A stretch of 34,198 nt of DNA from Nitrososphaerota archaeon (GTDB lineage: Archaea; Thermoproteota; Nitrososphaeria; Nitrososphaerales; UBA183), in the NCBI GenBank assembly GCA_029784795.1, contig JAFMAW010000008.1, positions 1 through 34,198 on the forward strand, read 5' to 3'. Shown in pieces: positions 24,608-32,352 of the stretch (its first letter is position 1; each line of letters starts with the position of its first letter). The notes beneath the pieces are model-generated. The model saw only the letters and a list, made by a program, of their open reading frames with translations, did not search any database and was not told where the DNA came from. The position numbers were made by a program, and so were the translations under genes.

Positions 24608-25459
24608 CTATCTCCTCGCCAGCCCTGCCACGTAGCCGATCAGCCTTGAGGGGATGTCTAAGCCCACGGCTGACTGGGCCCCCTTGAACTCGACGGTGTT
24701 GTTGACCTCGTGGACCAGGTAGCCTGACTCTGGCTCCATGGCGTCCACCCCCAGGATGCCTCCCCCCACGGCCTCGGCGGCCTTCAGGATGACCTCCGTG
24801 AGGTCGGCGTCTGGCTTGAACGCCTCGGATGTCGCGCCCCGGGCGACGTTCGTCCTCCACTCCCCTGGCGGAGCGACCCTGTGGACGCAGGCGACGATGC
24901 TGTCCCCGGCCACTATAGCCCTGACGTCCCGCGGGGGCCTGTTGACGTACTCCTGCATGTAGTACATGTGCTGCTCCTGTGGGTTGGCTAGCTCTTCCTT
25001 GTATTCGATCAATGACCGGAGGGTCTCCCTGTCCCGGACGACCGTCACCATCCGCCCCCAGCTCCCGGTGAACGGCTTCAGCACTAGGGGGTAGCCGAGG
25101 GCCTCGGCCGCTTCCTCAGCAGCCTCGGATGTGAGGGCGAGGAAGGTGCGCGGCGTAGGCACCCCCGCCTTCGAGAGCGCGATGGTGGTGGCGAGCTTGT
25201 TGCTGCAGACCTCAGCCACCGCCTGGCTGTTGACTACCTGTATCCCCGCCCCTTCGAGAGCTCGGGTGAGGTTCGACGAGCGGTAGTGGCTGATGCACCG
25301 CTGGAGGACGACGTCCCCGAACTCCTGCCGCCTCTTCGGGACTTCGAAGACCAGCCCCTTGACGTCGACCAGCGTAGCGTCTATCCCGGCAGCCGCGGCG
25401 GCTTCGCTGAGCGCCTTCTCCTCCCACCTCAGCCTGTCGAAGGTTATGGTGAGCTTCAC
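24608..25459 (-). CDS. lysX: LysW-aminoadipate/glutamate ligase (ATP-grasp)
   Basis: This RimK-like ligase joins the amino group of aminoadipate or glutamate to the C-terminal Glu of LysW. The GTG at 25459 gives 283 residues, beginning VKLTITFDRLRWEE as in LysX/ArgX. Typical ATP-grasp parts are GYPLVLKPFTGSWGRMV near 139-155, the YMQEYV segment near 187, and EVNNTVEFKGAQ near 256. The start shares one base with the lysW stop (TAGTG), and GGGGAG lies just before. An open frame upstream to 25612 runs through lysW and is rejected. Only one LysX-type gene is seen, so it may serve both lysine and arginine synthesis or only arginine; the residues that separate LysX from ArgX could not be judged here. 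Confidence 0.9.
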   Translation of the reverse strand: MKLTITFDRLRWEEKALSEAAAAAGIDATLVDVKGLVFEVPKRRQEFGDVVLQRCISHYRSSNLTRALEGAGIQVVNSQAVAEVCSNKLATTIALSKAGVPTPRTFLALTSEAAEEAAEALGYPLVLKPFTGSWGRMVTVVRDRETLRSLIEYKEELANPQEQHMYYMQEYVNRPPRDVRAIVAGDSIVACVHRVAPPGEWRTNVARGATSEAFKPDADLTEVILKAAEAVGGGILGVDAMEPESGYLVHEVNNTVEFKGAQSAVGLDIPSRLIGYVAGLARR

Positions 25460-25632
25460 TATTCTCCCCAGTCCTCTCCGACCTTCTCGGCGGCCTTGAG
25501 CAGGGCAGTGCCGTTCGATATCTCCGCTACCTCGTACTCTGACGAGCAGTCCTTGCACGAGACCAGCTCCCCGACTATGGCATCGTCTGGTACGGCCAGA
25601 CCGGCTCCGCACTCGTTGCAGCTTGTGTTCAA
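25459..25632 (-). CDS. lysW: Amino-group carrier protein LysW
   Basis: LysW is a small acidic carrier that protects the amino group of the growing intermediate. The 57 residues have two zinc knuckles (CNECGAGL near 5 and CKDCSSEYEV near 26) and end in EDWGE, the hallmark C-terminus whose last Glu is the attachment point. The start is a TTG at 25632 that overlaps the argH stop by two bases, with AGGAGA just upstream. It is too short for simple gene finders and lies between argH and lysX. Confidence 0.95.
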   Translation of the reverse strand: MNTSCNECGAGLAVPDDAIVGELVSCKDCSSEYEVAEISNGTALLKAAEKVGEDWGE

Positions 25633-27113
25633 TCTCCTGACTTCACCTCCCGGGCCAGGCCCATGGCGGTCGTGCGCAGCTTCTGTTCCGACGCCCTCAG
25701 CGCGGCCTTCCGCTCGGAGAGCGAGGACCTAGTGGAGGCGACGTCTCGTTGGCGTGCGTCGAGCTCCTTCGCTATCAGTCGCGGGTTGGCGCCCCCCTCG
25801 GTCGCGACCTTCGCGAGGAAGCGGGCGGGGTCGAGGATGGCCTCGATGGTCCGTCTGTCCAGGGCCACCCTCTTCCCGAAGCCTGCAGAAACGTTCGCCA
25901 GTTTGGACGCAGCCACTTCCTGAAGGGGCGCGCCTGTGTCCGCCGAGATGCGGACCAGCTCCCCTACCACGGCGTGAGCCTGGCGGAAAGAGAAGCCGTG
26001 CTCCCTGACAAGATGATTGGCGAGGCCGACGGCCGTCGACCCGTCCCCCTGGACCGCCGAGGAGAGGCGCTCCTTCCTGGGCGAGGCCGAAGCGACCATG
26101 CCTGCGAGGAGCCTGACGGCGCTTGTCACGTCGTCCATGGCACGCCAGAGGTGCGGGGTGACCTCCTGCAGGTCGAGATTGTATGAATAGGGGAGCGCCT
26201 TCAGGATGGCGCAGGCGGCGACCAGCCCTCCCAGGACCGACCCAGCCTTGGCCCGGGCCATCTCAGCGACCACGGCGTTCTTCTTCTGGGGCATTATGCT
26301 GCTTGACGCCGCGTATGCGTCGGCGAGCTCCAAGTACCCGAACTCAGACGAGCTCCACAGTATCAGCTCCTCCGCCAGCCTGCTGACGTCGAGCGCCGTG
26401 ATGGTGGCGCATGAAAGGGACTCGACCGCGACGTCCCTGGCGGAGGCGCCGTCCATGGCGTTTCTGACCAGGCCTGAGAACCCGAGGAGGCCTGCGACGT
26501 ACCTTCTGTCGACCTTCACCGACGTCCCCGCCATGGCCGCCGAACCCATGGGAGACTGGTTGACGCGCGCATAGAGCTCCAGAGCCCTCTCGACGTCGCG
26601 CTGGAGTGCGTCGAAGTGGGCGAATAGATGGTGGGCGAAAGTCACGGGCTGCGCCCTCTGGAGGTGGGTATACCCAGGCACCAGCACTGCGCCGTTCTTC
26701 TTCGCCTGCCCCAGCAGCGCCGCCTGGAGCTCGGCGATGGAGCCGGCCAGGACCAGTACCGACTCCCGCAGCTCCATGCGTATCGCCGTGGCGACCTGGT
26801 CGTTCCTGCTCTTGCCGTAGCTGAGGAACCCGGCGGTCTCAACCCCGAGGAGGTCGACGGCCTCCTGTTCGAGCTGCTGGTGGAAGTCCTCGGACTTTAC
26901 GCCGGGCGGGATCTCGGAAGATGCGCCGGTCAGGAACTTCATACATTTCGCTCCGACCCGGCGGTCCACCTCCCCCGCCCTGACCAGGGCTGCCATGTGG
27001 GCCATGTTCACCGAGATGACCTGGCGGGCGATGCGCCCGTCGTCGGCCATCGAGGAGGTGAAGGCGAGGGCCTCGTCACTGGGCTTCCTTAGCCTTGTCC
27101 CTCTGATGTCCAT
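25629..27113 (-). CDS. argH: Argininosuccinate lyase
   Basis: ArgH splits argininosuccinate into arginine and fumarate, the last step of arginine synthesis. The 494 residues include SYGKSRNDQVATAIRM (near 98-113), GYTHLQRAQPVTFAHHL (near 147-163) and the family signature SSSIMPQKKNAVVAEM near 270-285. The ATG at 27113 lies inside the 3' end of argG, overlapping it by 38 bases; the start is supported by the DIRGTRLRKPS N-terminus. The fumarate released could feed the citric acid cycle. Confidence 0.95.
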   Translation of the reverse strand: MDIRGTRLRKPSDEALAFTSSMADDGRIARQVISVNMAHMAALVRAGEVDRRVGAKCMKFLTGASSEIPPGVKSEDFHQQLEQEAVDLLGVETAGFLSYGKSRNDQVATAIRMELRESVLVLAGSIAELQAALLGQAKKNGAVLVPGYTHLQRAQPVTFAHHLFAHFDALQRDVERALELYARVNQSPMGSAAMAGTSVKVDRRYVAGLLGFSGLVRNAMDGASARDVAVESLSCATITALDVSRLAEELILWSSSEFGYLELADAYAASSSIMPQKKNAVVAEMARAKAGSVLGGLVAACAILKALPYSYNLDLQEVTPHLWRAMDDVTSAVRLLAGMVASASPRKERLSSAVQGDGSTAVGLANHLVREHGFSFRQAHAVVGELVRISADTGAPLQEVAASKLANVSAGFGKRVALDRRTIEAILDPARFLAKVATEGGANPRLIAKELDARQRDVASTRSSLSERKAALRASEQKLRTTAMGLAREVKSGD

Positions 27114-28320
27114 TCTCTTCTTTTTCCTCGGATTGGGCGCTGAGCCCGGAGGCGACCCTCGACTGGAGCCCCCACAGCTCGATGAATCCGACCGCGCTCA
27201 TCTGGTCGAAGGTCGAGCCCCGACCATAGGTAGCCAGGCCGACGTCGTAGATGGAGTAGTCCGACGACCTGCCGACGACTCTGGCGCCCCCCTTGTAGAG
27301 CTTCACTTTCACAGAGCCGGTCACCCTGTGCTGGGTGGCTGCGATGAACCGGTCCAGGGCCGGCCGGAGCGGCTCCAACCAGAGCCCCGAGTAGACCAGC
27401 CATGCCCACTCCCTTTCGACCTGCGCCTTGAACGCGAGCTCGTGGCGGGTGAGGACGAGCTTCTCGAGGTCTCTGTGTGCCTCTATGATCACAGAGGCTG
27501 CAGGGCATTCGTAGACTTCACGGGACTTTATCCCCACCAGCCTGTCTTCGATGTGGTCGATCCTCCCGACACCGTGGGCGCCTGCGACCTCGTTGACCCG
27601 GCTGACCAGCTCGAGGGGCTCCATGGCCTTCCCGTCCATCCTGGTGGGTACTCCCTCCTGGAAGCCGAGCTCCAGGTATCCCGGCTCGTCCGGCGCCTCC
27701 TCCGGGGAGGCCGTCCACTCGAAAGCGTCTTCTGGCGGCTCGGTATCAGGGTTCTCGAGGGGGCCGCTCTCCACTGACCTCCCCCATATGTTCTGGTCGA
27801 CGCTGAAGATTGACTTCGAAGGCTTGACAGGGAGGCCGCGCTGCTGGGCGTAGGCTATCTCCTCGTCCCTGCTCATGTTCCACTCACGGACAGGGGCTAT
27901 GACCTGCAGAGAGGGGTTCATCGCCCTCACAGTGACGTCAATCCTCACCTGGTCGTTCCCTTTGCCCGTGCAGCCGTGGGCCACGGCGGTGGCCCCTTCC
28001 TTCTCGGCGACCTCGACAAGCTTCTTCCCTATGAGAGGCCTCCCCAGGGCGGTGCCGAGCGGATACTTCTCCTCGTAGAGCGCGTTGGCCTTGACAGAAG
28101 GGAAGACGTAATCGCGTACGAACTCCTCCTTGGCGTCTATGGTGTAATGGTTCCTGGCGCCGATCTGCCTCGAGCGCTCCTCTATCCCGCCCATGTCGTC
28201 CTTCTGGCCCAGGTCGAGGGTTACAGTGATGACCTCGGCGTCGTACTTCTCCTGGAGCCACTTGACGCACACCGAAGTGTCAAGGCCGCCGGAGAAGGCG
28301 AGGGCTACGGTTCGGCGCAA
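27076..28320 (-). CDS. argG: Argininosuccinate synthase
   Basis: ArgG joins citrulline and aspartate with ATP. The 414 residues start with VALAFSGGLDTSV (5-17), the PP-loop, and contain AHGCTGKGNDQVR near 114-126 and SVDQNIWGRSVE near 170-181. The C-terminus is a charged, low-complexity tail (about 20 residues) that overlaps argH. The start is a TTG at 28320, with a TATA box (28348-28356) about 30 bases before it. It is the first gene of the eight-gene arg/lys operon. Confidence 0.95.
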   Translation of the reverse strand: MRRTVALAFSGGLDTSVCVKWLQEKYDAEVITVTLDLGQKDDMGGIEERSRQIGARNHYTIDAKEEFVRDYVFPSVKANALYEEKYPLGTALGRPLIGKKLVEVAEKEGATAVAHGCTGKGNDQVRIDVTVRAMNPSLQVIAPVREWNMSRDEEIAYAQQRGLPVKPSKSIFSVDQNIWGRSVESGPLENPDTEPPEDAFEWTASPEEAPDEPGYLELGFQEGVPTRMDGKAMEPLELVSRVNEVAGAHGVGRIDHIEDRLVGIKSREVYECPAASVIIEAHRDLEKLVLTRHELAFKAQVEREWAWLVYSGLWLEPLRPALDRFIAATQHRVTGSVKVKLYKGGARVVGRSSDYSIYDVGLATYGRGSTFDQMSAVGFIELWGLQSRVASGLSAQSEEKEENGHQRDKAKEAQ

Positions 28321-28326
28321 ACTTCA

Positions 28327-28338
28327 GGCCGGACGGCC
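28327..28338. promoter_or_regulatory. Inverted repeat over the argG transcription start
   Basis: GGCCG-GA-CGGCC is a perfect 5-2-5 inverted repeat. It lies between the argG TATA box and the TTG start, where transcription should begin, so it is a candidate operator. Short GC palindromes are common in this GC-rich DNA. Confidence 0.3.
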
Positions 28339-28347
28339 CAGATAACG

Positions 28348-28356
28348 CTTTTATAG
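28348..28356. promoter_or_regulatory. Shared TATA box of argG and the divergent ACT-domain gene
   Basis: The minus strand reads CTATAAAAG and the plus strand CTTTTATAG. The first lies about 30 bases before argG. The second lies about 27 bases before the TTG at 28380, which would give a leaderless message. One element may serve both directions. Confidence 0.6.
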
Positions 28357-28379
28357 ATTTTGGACAAGAAAGTGCTGTT

Positions 28380-29093
28380 TTGGTCAAACGTGACCCGAAA
28401 CTGGTCAAAACCGCCTCCGTCATGAAGGCGGTCAGGGACGAGGTGGACGCCGACCTCTCGGTCCAGGACGCCCTCGCCAGGGACTACGCGAACCTCAGCG
28501 CCCTCGCCAGGATGCTGGCCCCCAGGGTCGCGTCCAGGACGGGGAAGACGCCCAGGGGGGTGAGCGACGTAGGGGTGGCGACGGCCCTCAAGCGGCTCCG
28601 AGGCGCATACTCCCCGGCCCCGCCCAATGTGGGCAGGGTAATCGCCGGGAGCGTGGTCAACGTCAGGACCCACGTCTCCAGGGTGTCAGTCGAGAAGACC
28701 AAGAGGACCCTCCAGGTCGTGGGGACGCTGCTGTCAGCTCACCACGAAGACTTCATCCAGGTGTCGGAGTCGATCTCGTCCATCACGCTCATCTTCGACC
28801 AGAGGCTCCACCGGATGGTCAAGAGGGCCCTGGGGAGCGCCGAGATACTGGACGAGGGCGAGGAGGAGGCGGCCATAACGGTCCACAGCCCCGGCGAGAT
28901 AGTCACGACCCCTGGGTGCGTCAGCACCCTCTACAACCAGCTGTTCAGGAAGAAGGTCAACGTCGAAGACACCGTCAGCTGCTACACGGACACCATCATG
29001 GTGGTGGGTATGAAGGACGCCAGCCGCGCGTTCGAGGCCATGACCGAGCTTGTGAGCGAGGAACGGAGGAGGCTGGGCGAAGAAGCTGACTGA
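28380..29093 (+). CDS. ACT-domain protein, possible regulator of the arg/lys operon
   Basis: I know no characterised member. The 237 residues have an N-terminal helical part (about 1-60) with SVQDALARDYANLSALARML, which resembles small archaeal domains of unknown role. A middle part follows (VSRVSVEKTKRTLQVVGTL). A C-terminal ACT-like domain is suggested by ITVHSPGEIVTTPGCVSTLY and a closing part with DASRAFEAM. ACT domains bind amino acids. The gene is divergent from argG with 59 bases between the starts and probably shares its TATA box. Arginine- or lysine-dependent control of the operon is therefore a reasonable inference, though no clear DNA-binding fold was identified. The TTG start at 28380 fits a leaderless message. 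Confidence 0.7.
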   Translation: MVKRDPKLVKTASVMKAVRDEVDADLSVQDALARDYANLSALARMLAPRVASRTGKTPRGVSDVGVATALKRLRGAYSPAPPNVGRVIAGSVVNVRTHVSRVSVEKTKRTLQVVGTLLSAHHEDFIQVSESISSITLIFDQRLHRMVKRALGSAEILDEGEEEAAITVHSPGEIVTTPGCVSTLYNQLFRKKVNVEDTVSCYTDTIMVVGMKDASRAFEAMTELVSEERRRLGEEAD

Positions 29094-29115
29094 CGGGGGG
29101 CGGAGCGCCGGCACC

Positions 29116-29886
29116 ATGAAGGCCACCGTCTGCGAGATGCCGGACGACAGGTCAGAGTTCGGCGAGTGGTGGGAGCGGCTGGGGACCCATGTGAAGCGCG
29201 AGGGCAGCGGGCTGGTCCTGCTCCCGGAGATGCCTTTCGTGCGTTGGATGTTCGCAAGCCGCAGATTCAGCCGTGGCGTCTGGGACCGGTCGGTGGAGGA
29301 GCACGGCCGCTGGATGGGGAGGCTCCCGGAACTGGGGGTTGCCTTTGTGGCCGGGTCGAGACCGGTGGAGGTCGGCAGGAGGAGGTTCAACGAAGGGTTC
29401 GTCTGGAGCGCCGGGGGGAAGGTAGCTGGGCACCACAGGAAGCGCTACCTCCCTGACCAGCCCGGGTTCTACGAGGCTCCCTGGTACACCAGGGGAGAGA
29501 GAAAGGTCTCCGCCTTCGAGGTCCGCGGCTGGAGGGCCGGGTTCCTCATCTGCAGCGACCTCTGGTCTGTCTGGAACGCGAGGGCCTATGGGAAGGAGGG
29601 AGCCGACGTGATCATGGTCCCCAGGGCGACGGGGCTCGGCGTGGACAAGTGGCTTGCCGGCGGGAGGGCGGCCGCCGTCGTCTCCGGCGCCTACTGCCTC
29701 TCGTCGAACAGGTCGAGAGGACGCGGTGCCGCGAGGTTCGGCGGCTTGGGGTGGGTCGTGGACCCGGACGGCGAGGTCCTAGGGCTGACGAGCAGCGATG
29801 AGCCCTTCGTCACCGTCGAGATAGTCAGGGAGAAGGCGCGTGAGGCGAAGAGGACATATCCCAGGGACTCCTTCGGGACCGACTAG
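29116..29886 (+). CDS. Carbon-nitrogen hydrolase (nitrilase fold)
   Basis: A 256-residue member of the nitrilase superfamily, which hydrolyses C-N bonds in amides, nitriles or carbamoyl compounds. The catalytic triad is visible: Glu38 in LLPEMP, Lys109 in HHRKRYLPD and Cys146 in LICSDLW. The surrounding region differs from better-known members: the first motif has a Trp-rich stretch after it, and SNRSRGRGAARFGG takes the place of the usual region before the C-terminus. The gene follows the ACT-domain gene by 22 bases and is probably co-transcribed with it, which hints at nitrogen or amino-acid metabolism. Substrate unknown. It overlaps ftsY by four bases, tail to tail. Confidence 0.87.
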   Translation: MKATVCEMPDDRSEFGEWWERLGTHVKREGSGLVLLPEMPFVRWMFASRRFSRGVWDRSVEEHGRWMGRLPELGVAFVAGSRPVEVGRRRFNEGFVWSAGGKVAGHHRKRYLPDQPGFYEAPWYTRGERKVSAFEVRGWRAGFLICSDLWSVWNARAYGKEGADVIMVPRATGLGVDKWLAGGRAAAVVSGAYCLSSNRSRGRGAARFGGLGWVVDPDGEVLGLTSSDEPFVTVEIVREKAREAKRTYPRDSFGTD

Positions 29887-30788
29887 GCCAGCAGCGACCC
29901 TAGAAACGCCTTGGAGTCGAAGGGGGCCAGGTCGTCGTACCCCTGCCCTACCCCCAGGAAGAGGACTGGTTTCCCTGTCGTGTAGACTATCGAGAGGGCT
30001 GCCCCGCCCCTGACGTCGGCGTCAGCCTTGGTCAGGACGGCGCCATCGAAGCCGACGTGCTGGTTGAAGAGCTGAGCCTGGGAGACGGCGTCGTTCCCGG
30101 TCAGCGCGTCGGCCACGAATATGCGGAAGTCAGGTTTCACCACCCTGCCTATCTTAGACATCTCTTCCATCAGGTTCTGGTTGGTCTGCATCCTCCCTGC
30201 CGTGTCGATCAGGAGGCAGTCGACGTGGTGCGCCTTCGCGTAGAGGACGCCGTCCCGCCCCACCGCCGCCGGGTCCGCCCCATAGCGCTGTGAGACGACC
30301 TTGATGGAAAGCCTCTCTGCGTGCTCTGACAGCTGCTCGATGGCACCGGGCCTGTGGGTGTCCCCGGCCGCACAGACGACCGAAAGGCCGCTCTTCTTCA
30401 GGAAGTTGGCGAACTTGGCCACGGTCGTCGTCTTCCCTGTGCCGTTGATCCCCAGGAACAGGATGACATAGGGGTCGCCCGCCTTCGACTTCTCCTTGAT
30501 GTTCGACACGATGTCGACGGACCCCGCCTTGGCGAAGGCCGCCTCAAGAGAGGCGCTGAGCCGCTCCCCGACCACTTCCGCGGGGTCGACTGAGCGCTCG
30601 ACCTTGATCCCTGCCAGGCTCTTCTGCACCTCTGCGGTGAGAGCCTCGGCGACGGTCTGGGCGACATCGCTCTCGATCAGCGAGATCTCGAAGTCGAAGA
30701 CGGCCTTGTCGAGGTCCTGGCCGCCGAGCTGCTTCTCCTTTACCGCGCTCGTTATCGAAGAGAATGCCTGCTTCAGCCGGTCGAACAA
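29883..30788 (-). CDS. ftsY: Signal recognition particle receptor FtsY
   Basis: FtsY receives SRP-ribosome complexes at the membrane and is an SRP-type GTPase. In 301 residues, the N domain covers about 1-95. The G domain shows GINGTGKTTT (113-122), DTHRPGA (143-149), DTAGRM (195-200) and TKAD (253-256), and GVGQGYDDL is near the C-terminus. Only a very short N-terminal part precedes the N domain; the long acidic A domain of many bacterial forms is missing, as usual in archaea. The start is a TTG at 30788, four bases after the prefoldin stop. Confidence 0.95.
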   Translation of the reverse strand: MFDRLKQAFSSITSAVKEKQLGGQDLDKAVFDFEISLIESDVAQTVAEALTAEVQKSLAGIKVERSVDPAEVVGERLSASLEAAFAKAGSVDIVSNIKEKSKAGDPYVILFLGINGTGKTTTVAKFANFLKKSGLSVVCAAGDTHRPGAIEQLSEHAERLSIKVVSQRYGADPAAVGRDGVLYAKAHHVDCLLIDTAGRMQTNQNLMEEMSKIGRVVKPDFRIFVADALTGNDAVSQAQLFNQHVGFDGAVLTKADADVRGGAALSIVYTTGKPVLFLGVGQGYDDLAPFDSKAFLGSLLA

Positions 30789-30792
30789 AGGG

Positions 30793-31224
30793 CTACCCCT
30801 GCTGGCTTCGGGCCATGTAGCTGTTCAGGACTTCCCTGTCCGAGTTCAGCCGCTGGGCTATCTCGTTCCTCTGATTCACCAGCGAAACAAGCGTCTTTTC
30901 GATGTCCCTCCCCCTCTCTTCGAGGATGGCCACCGCCTCGTCCCTGGACTTCTCGACCACCACGTTGGCGCCGATGCTCACCAGGACCCGTTCGGTCTCG
31001 GGCGGGCTGGACCTGAGCATGATCCCTCCCCCGACCTGAGTGAGTACCTCGCCTGAGTCCTGACCAGACAACCCCTTTATCGCGTCGAGGGCGGCCCTCC
31101 CTTCGAGCATCGCCCGCTCGAGGAGGTTCTGCCTCGCCGAGAGCTCGTTGTATGTGCCTTCGAGGACCCTTATCTCGACCACGAGGGCGTTTACCGCGTC
31201 TTCGGCCGTGGACATCTCGCTCAT
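30793..31224 (-). CDS. pfdA: Prefoldin alpha subunit
   Basis: Prefoldin is a hexameric jellyfish-shaped chaperone that passes unfolded proteins to the thermosome. The 143 residues form two long coiled-coil helices (about 10-55 and 90-135) around a beta-hairpin region with GGGIMLRSS and VLVSIGANVVVEKS, the alpha-type pattern. The ATG at 31224 is used; another in-frame ATG is three codons later. The gene lies between eif6 and ftsY, the common archaeal order, but the ribosomal LX gene usually found before it is absent. Confidence 0.9.
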   Translation of the reverse strand: MSEMSTAEDAVNALVVEIRVLEGTYNELSARQNLLERAMLEGRAALDAIKGLSGQDSGEVLTQVGGGIMLRSSPPETERVLVSIGANVVVEKSRDEAVAILEERGRDIEKTLVSLVNQRNEIAQRLNSDREVLNSYMARSQQG

Positions 31225-31234
31225 TTCACTTGTT

Positions 31235-31900
31235 TCAAACGCTCAGCGCCCGCGTTATAAACACAAGCTCAGGTCCGGTCGTCTGGCTCCCCGCCACGGC
31301 GTTCCCCGAGTTGGCCACCAGGCCTGAGGAGACATAGGGGACTCCGCTGTTGACAGACGTCGGATAGGCGTCCACCCCAAGCGCAGCGCCCAGCCGGGCG
31401 ACCTCGGCCTCGCCCATCCCTGGGTACACGGCAGCTCCGCGGTTGGTGGCGACCGCCAGGGAGCCCACCTGGTAGTACTCTCCGATGGCGCCCTGTTCCA
31501 CTTCGGTCCCCAGCACGTCCCTGATCTGAGTCAGCGCCTTGGAGTCCAGGGCGGGGGAGGCGAAAGCTCTTTTGTCGTTGGCGACGACCAGGTTTCCCAC
31601 CGCGGTCAGCTTGGAGTCAAGGCGGGCGACGTTGAGGCCGGTCCCCTCCCTGATCTCCCTGATCTCAAAGTCTTCCGCCAGCCTGGACACCAGGACGCCG
31701 TTGTCGTTCATGGAAGTGAGCGCCCCCAGCAGCCTAGACTCCCCGATTGAAGAGGGTACGGCAGAGACGTGGAGGTTCTCACAGAGCTTGTCCGACTTGG
31801 TCTGGGCCAGCCCCTTGGGGACGAGCAGGAACCTGTCGTTGACTCGTAGGAAGATTCCTATGTTGGGGCTGCGGTAGATGTCCATCAGGTGGAGACCCAT
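31235..31900 (-). CDS. eif6: Translation initiation factor 6 (eIF6)
   Basis: aIF6 binds the 50S subunit and stops premature joining with 30S. The 221 residues have the pentein fold, with repeated motifs such as NIGIFLRVNDRFLLVP, GVLVSRLAEDFE and GSLAVATNRGAAVYPGM. The ATG at 31900 follows rpl31e by four bases; an ATG five codons later (MDIYRSPNIGIF) is the alternative start and fits the family N-terminus as well. A TATA-like stretch near its 3' end could start a separate pfdA-ftsY message. Confidence 0.94.
   Translation of the reverse strand: MGLHLMDIYRSPNIGIFLRVNDRFLLVPKGLAQTKSDKLCENLHVSAVPSSIGESRLLGALTSMNDNGVLVSRLAEDFEIREIREGTGLNVARLDSKLTAVGNLVVANDKRAFASPALDSKALTQIRDVLGTEVEQGAIGEYYQVGSLAVATNRGAAVYPGMGEAEVARLGAALGVDAYPTSVNSGVPYVSSGLVANSGNAVAGSQTTGPELVFITRALSV
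31254..31264 (-). promoter_or_regulatory. Possible internal promoter of pfdA-ftsY
   Basis: The minus strand reads GTGTTTATAAC inside the last codons of eif6, about 30-40 bases before the pfdA ATG. It may be chance, since it encodes VFIT of eIF6. Confidence 0.3.
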
Positions 31901-31904
31901 CGGG

Positions 31905-32186
31905 TCACACTTGTTCTGACTCTGGGAGGCTGACCGTGACTATGCCGTCCTCGTCCCTCTCCATCTCCAGGGTGATGCGCCGCGGAGGGTGCTTGATCCC
32001 CCTGGCCCAGATCAGTTCGTTGACCTCGGAGTCGATGCTGACCTGGTTGGCCTTCATGTGGCGGGTCGTGAATTCCCTTATGACAGCTATCGCCTTCTTC
32101 GCCCTCCTGTAGGGAGGGGCCTCGTAGACGACCCCCAGGGGGACGACGTAGGTCCGGGTCAGCTCTTCCATTCTCCCTTCAGACAC
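31905..32186 (-). CDS. rpl31e: Ribosomal protein L31e
   Basis: A large-subunit protein near the exit tunnel, found in archaea and eukaryotes. The 93 residues contain TRTYVVPLGVVYEAPPYRRA near 10-29, the conserved region, and later WARGIKHPPRRITLEMERDEDG near the end. The start is a GTG at 32186 with AGGTGAT upstream. The ATG at 32171 is a weaker option, because its Shine-Dalgarno is too close. It overlaps no neighbour and follows rpl39e by six bases. Confidence 0.94.
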   Translation of the reverse strand: MSEGRMEELTRTYVVPLGVVYEAPPYRRAKKAIAVIREFTTRHMKANQVSIDSEVNELIWARGIKHPPRRITLEMERDEDGIVTVSLPESEQV

Positions 32187-32192
32187 TCATGA

Positions 32193-32351
32193 TCACCTGA
32201 GCTTCAGCTTGCGCTGCCTCCAGTACCTCCGCTTGGGGTTCGACCTGACCTTGCGGTTGGTCCTTACTATGACCCAAGTAGGGACCGAGCGGGCCTGCTT
32301 CCCGGCCTTCGTGAGCCTGTTCTTCTTCGATGTGTCCTTCACTCGTGCCAA
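32193..32351 (-). CDS. rpl39e: Ribosomal protein L39e
   Basis: A very small basic protein of 52 residues that lines the exit tunnel. It contains [19 protein letters not shown] and [15 protein letters not shown] at the C-terminus, both typical. The start is a TTG at 32351 with AGGAGG about 8 bases upstream, and its position directly before rpl31e is the usual archaeal order. It was found by reading the gap between the PDCD5-like gene and rpl31e. Confidence 0.93.
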   Translation of the reverse strand: MARVKDTSKKNRLTKAGKQARSVPTWVIVRTNRKVRSNPKRRYWRQRKLKLR

Positions 32352-32352
32352 T

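Noticed and set aside
25460..25612. N-terminal extension of lysX
   Set aside because: It runs antiparallel in frame logic to a perfect lysW with the EDWGE end; the GTG at 25459 has a good ribosome binding site.
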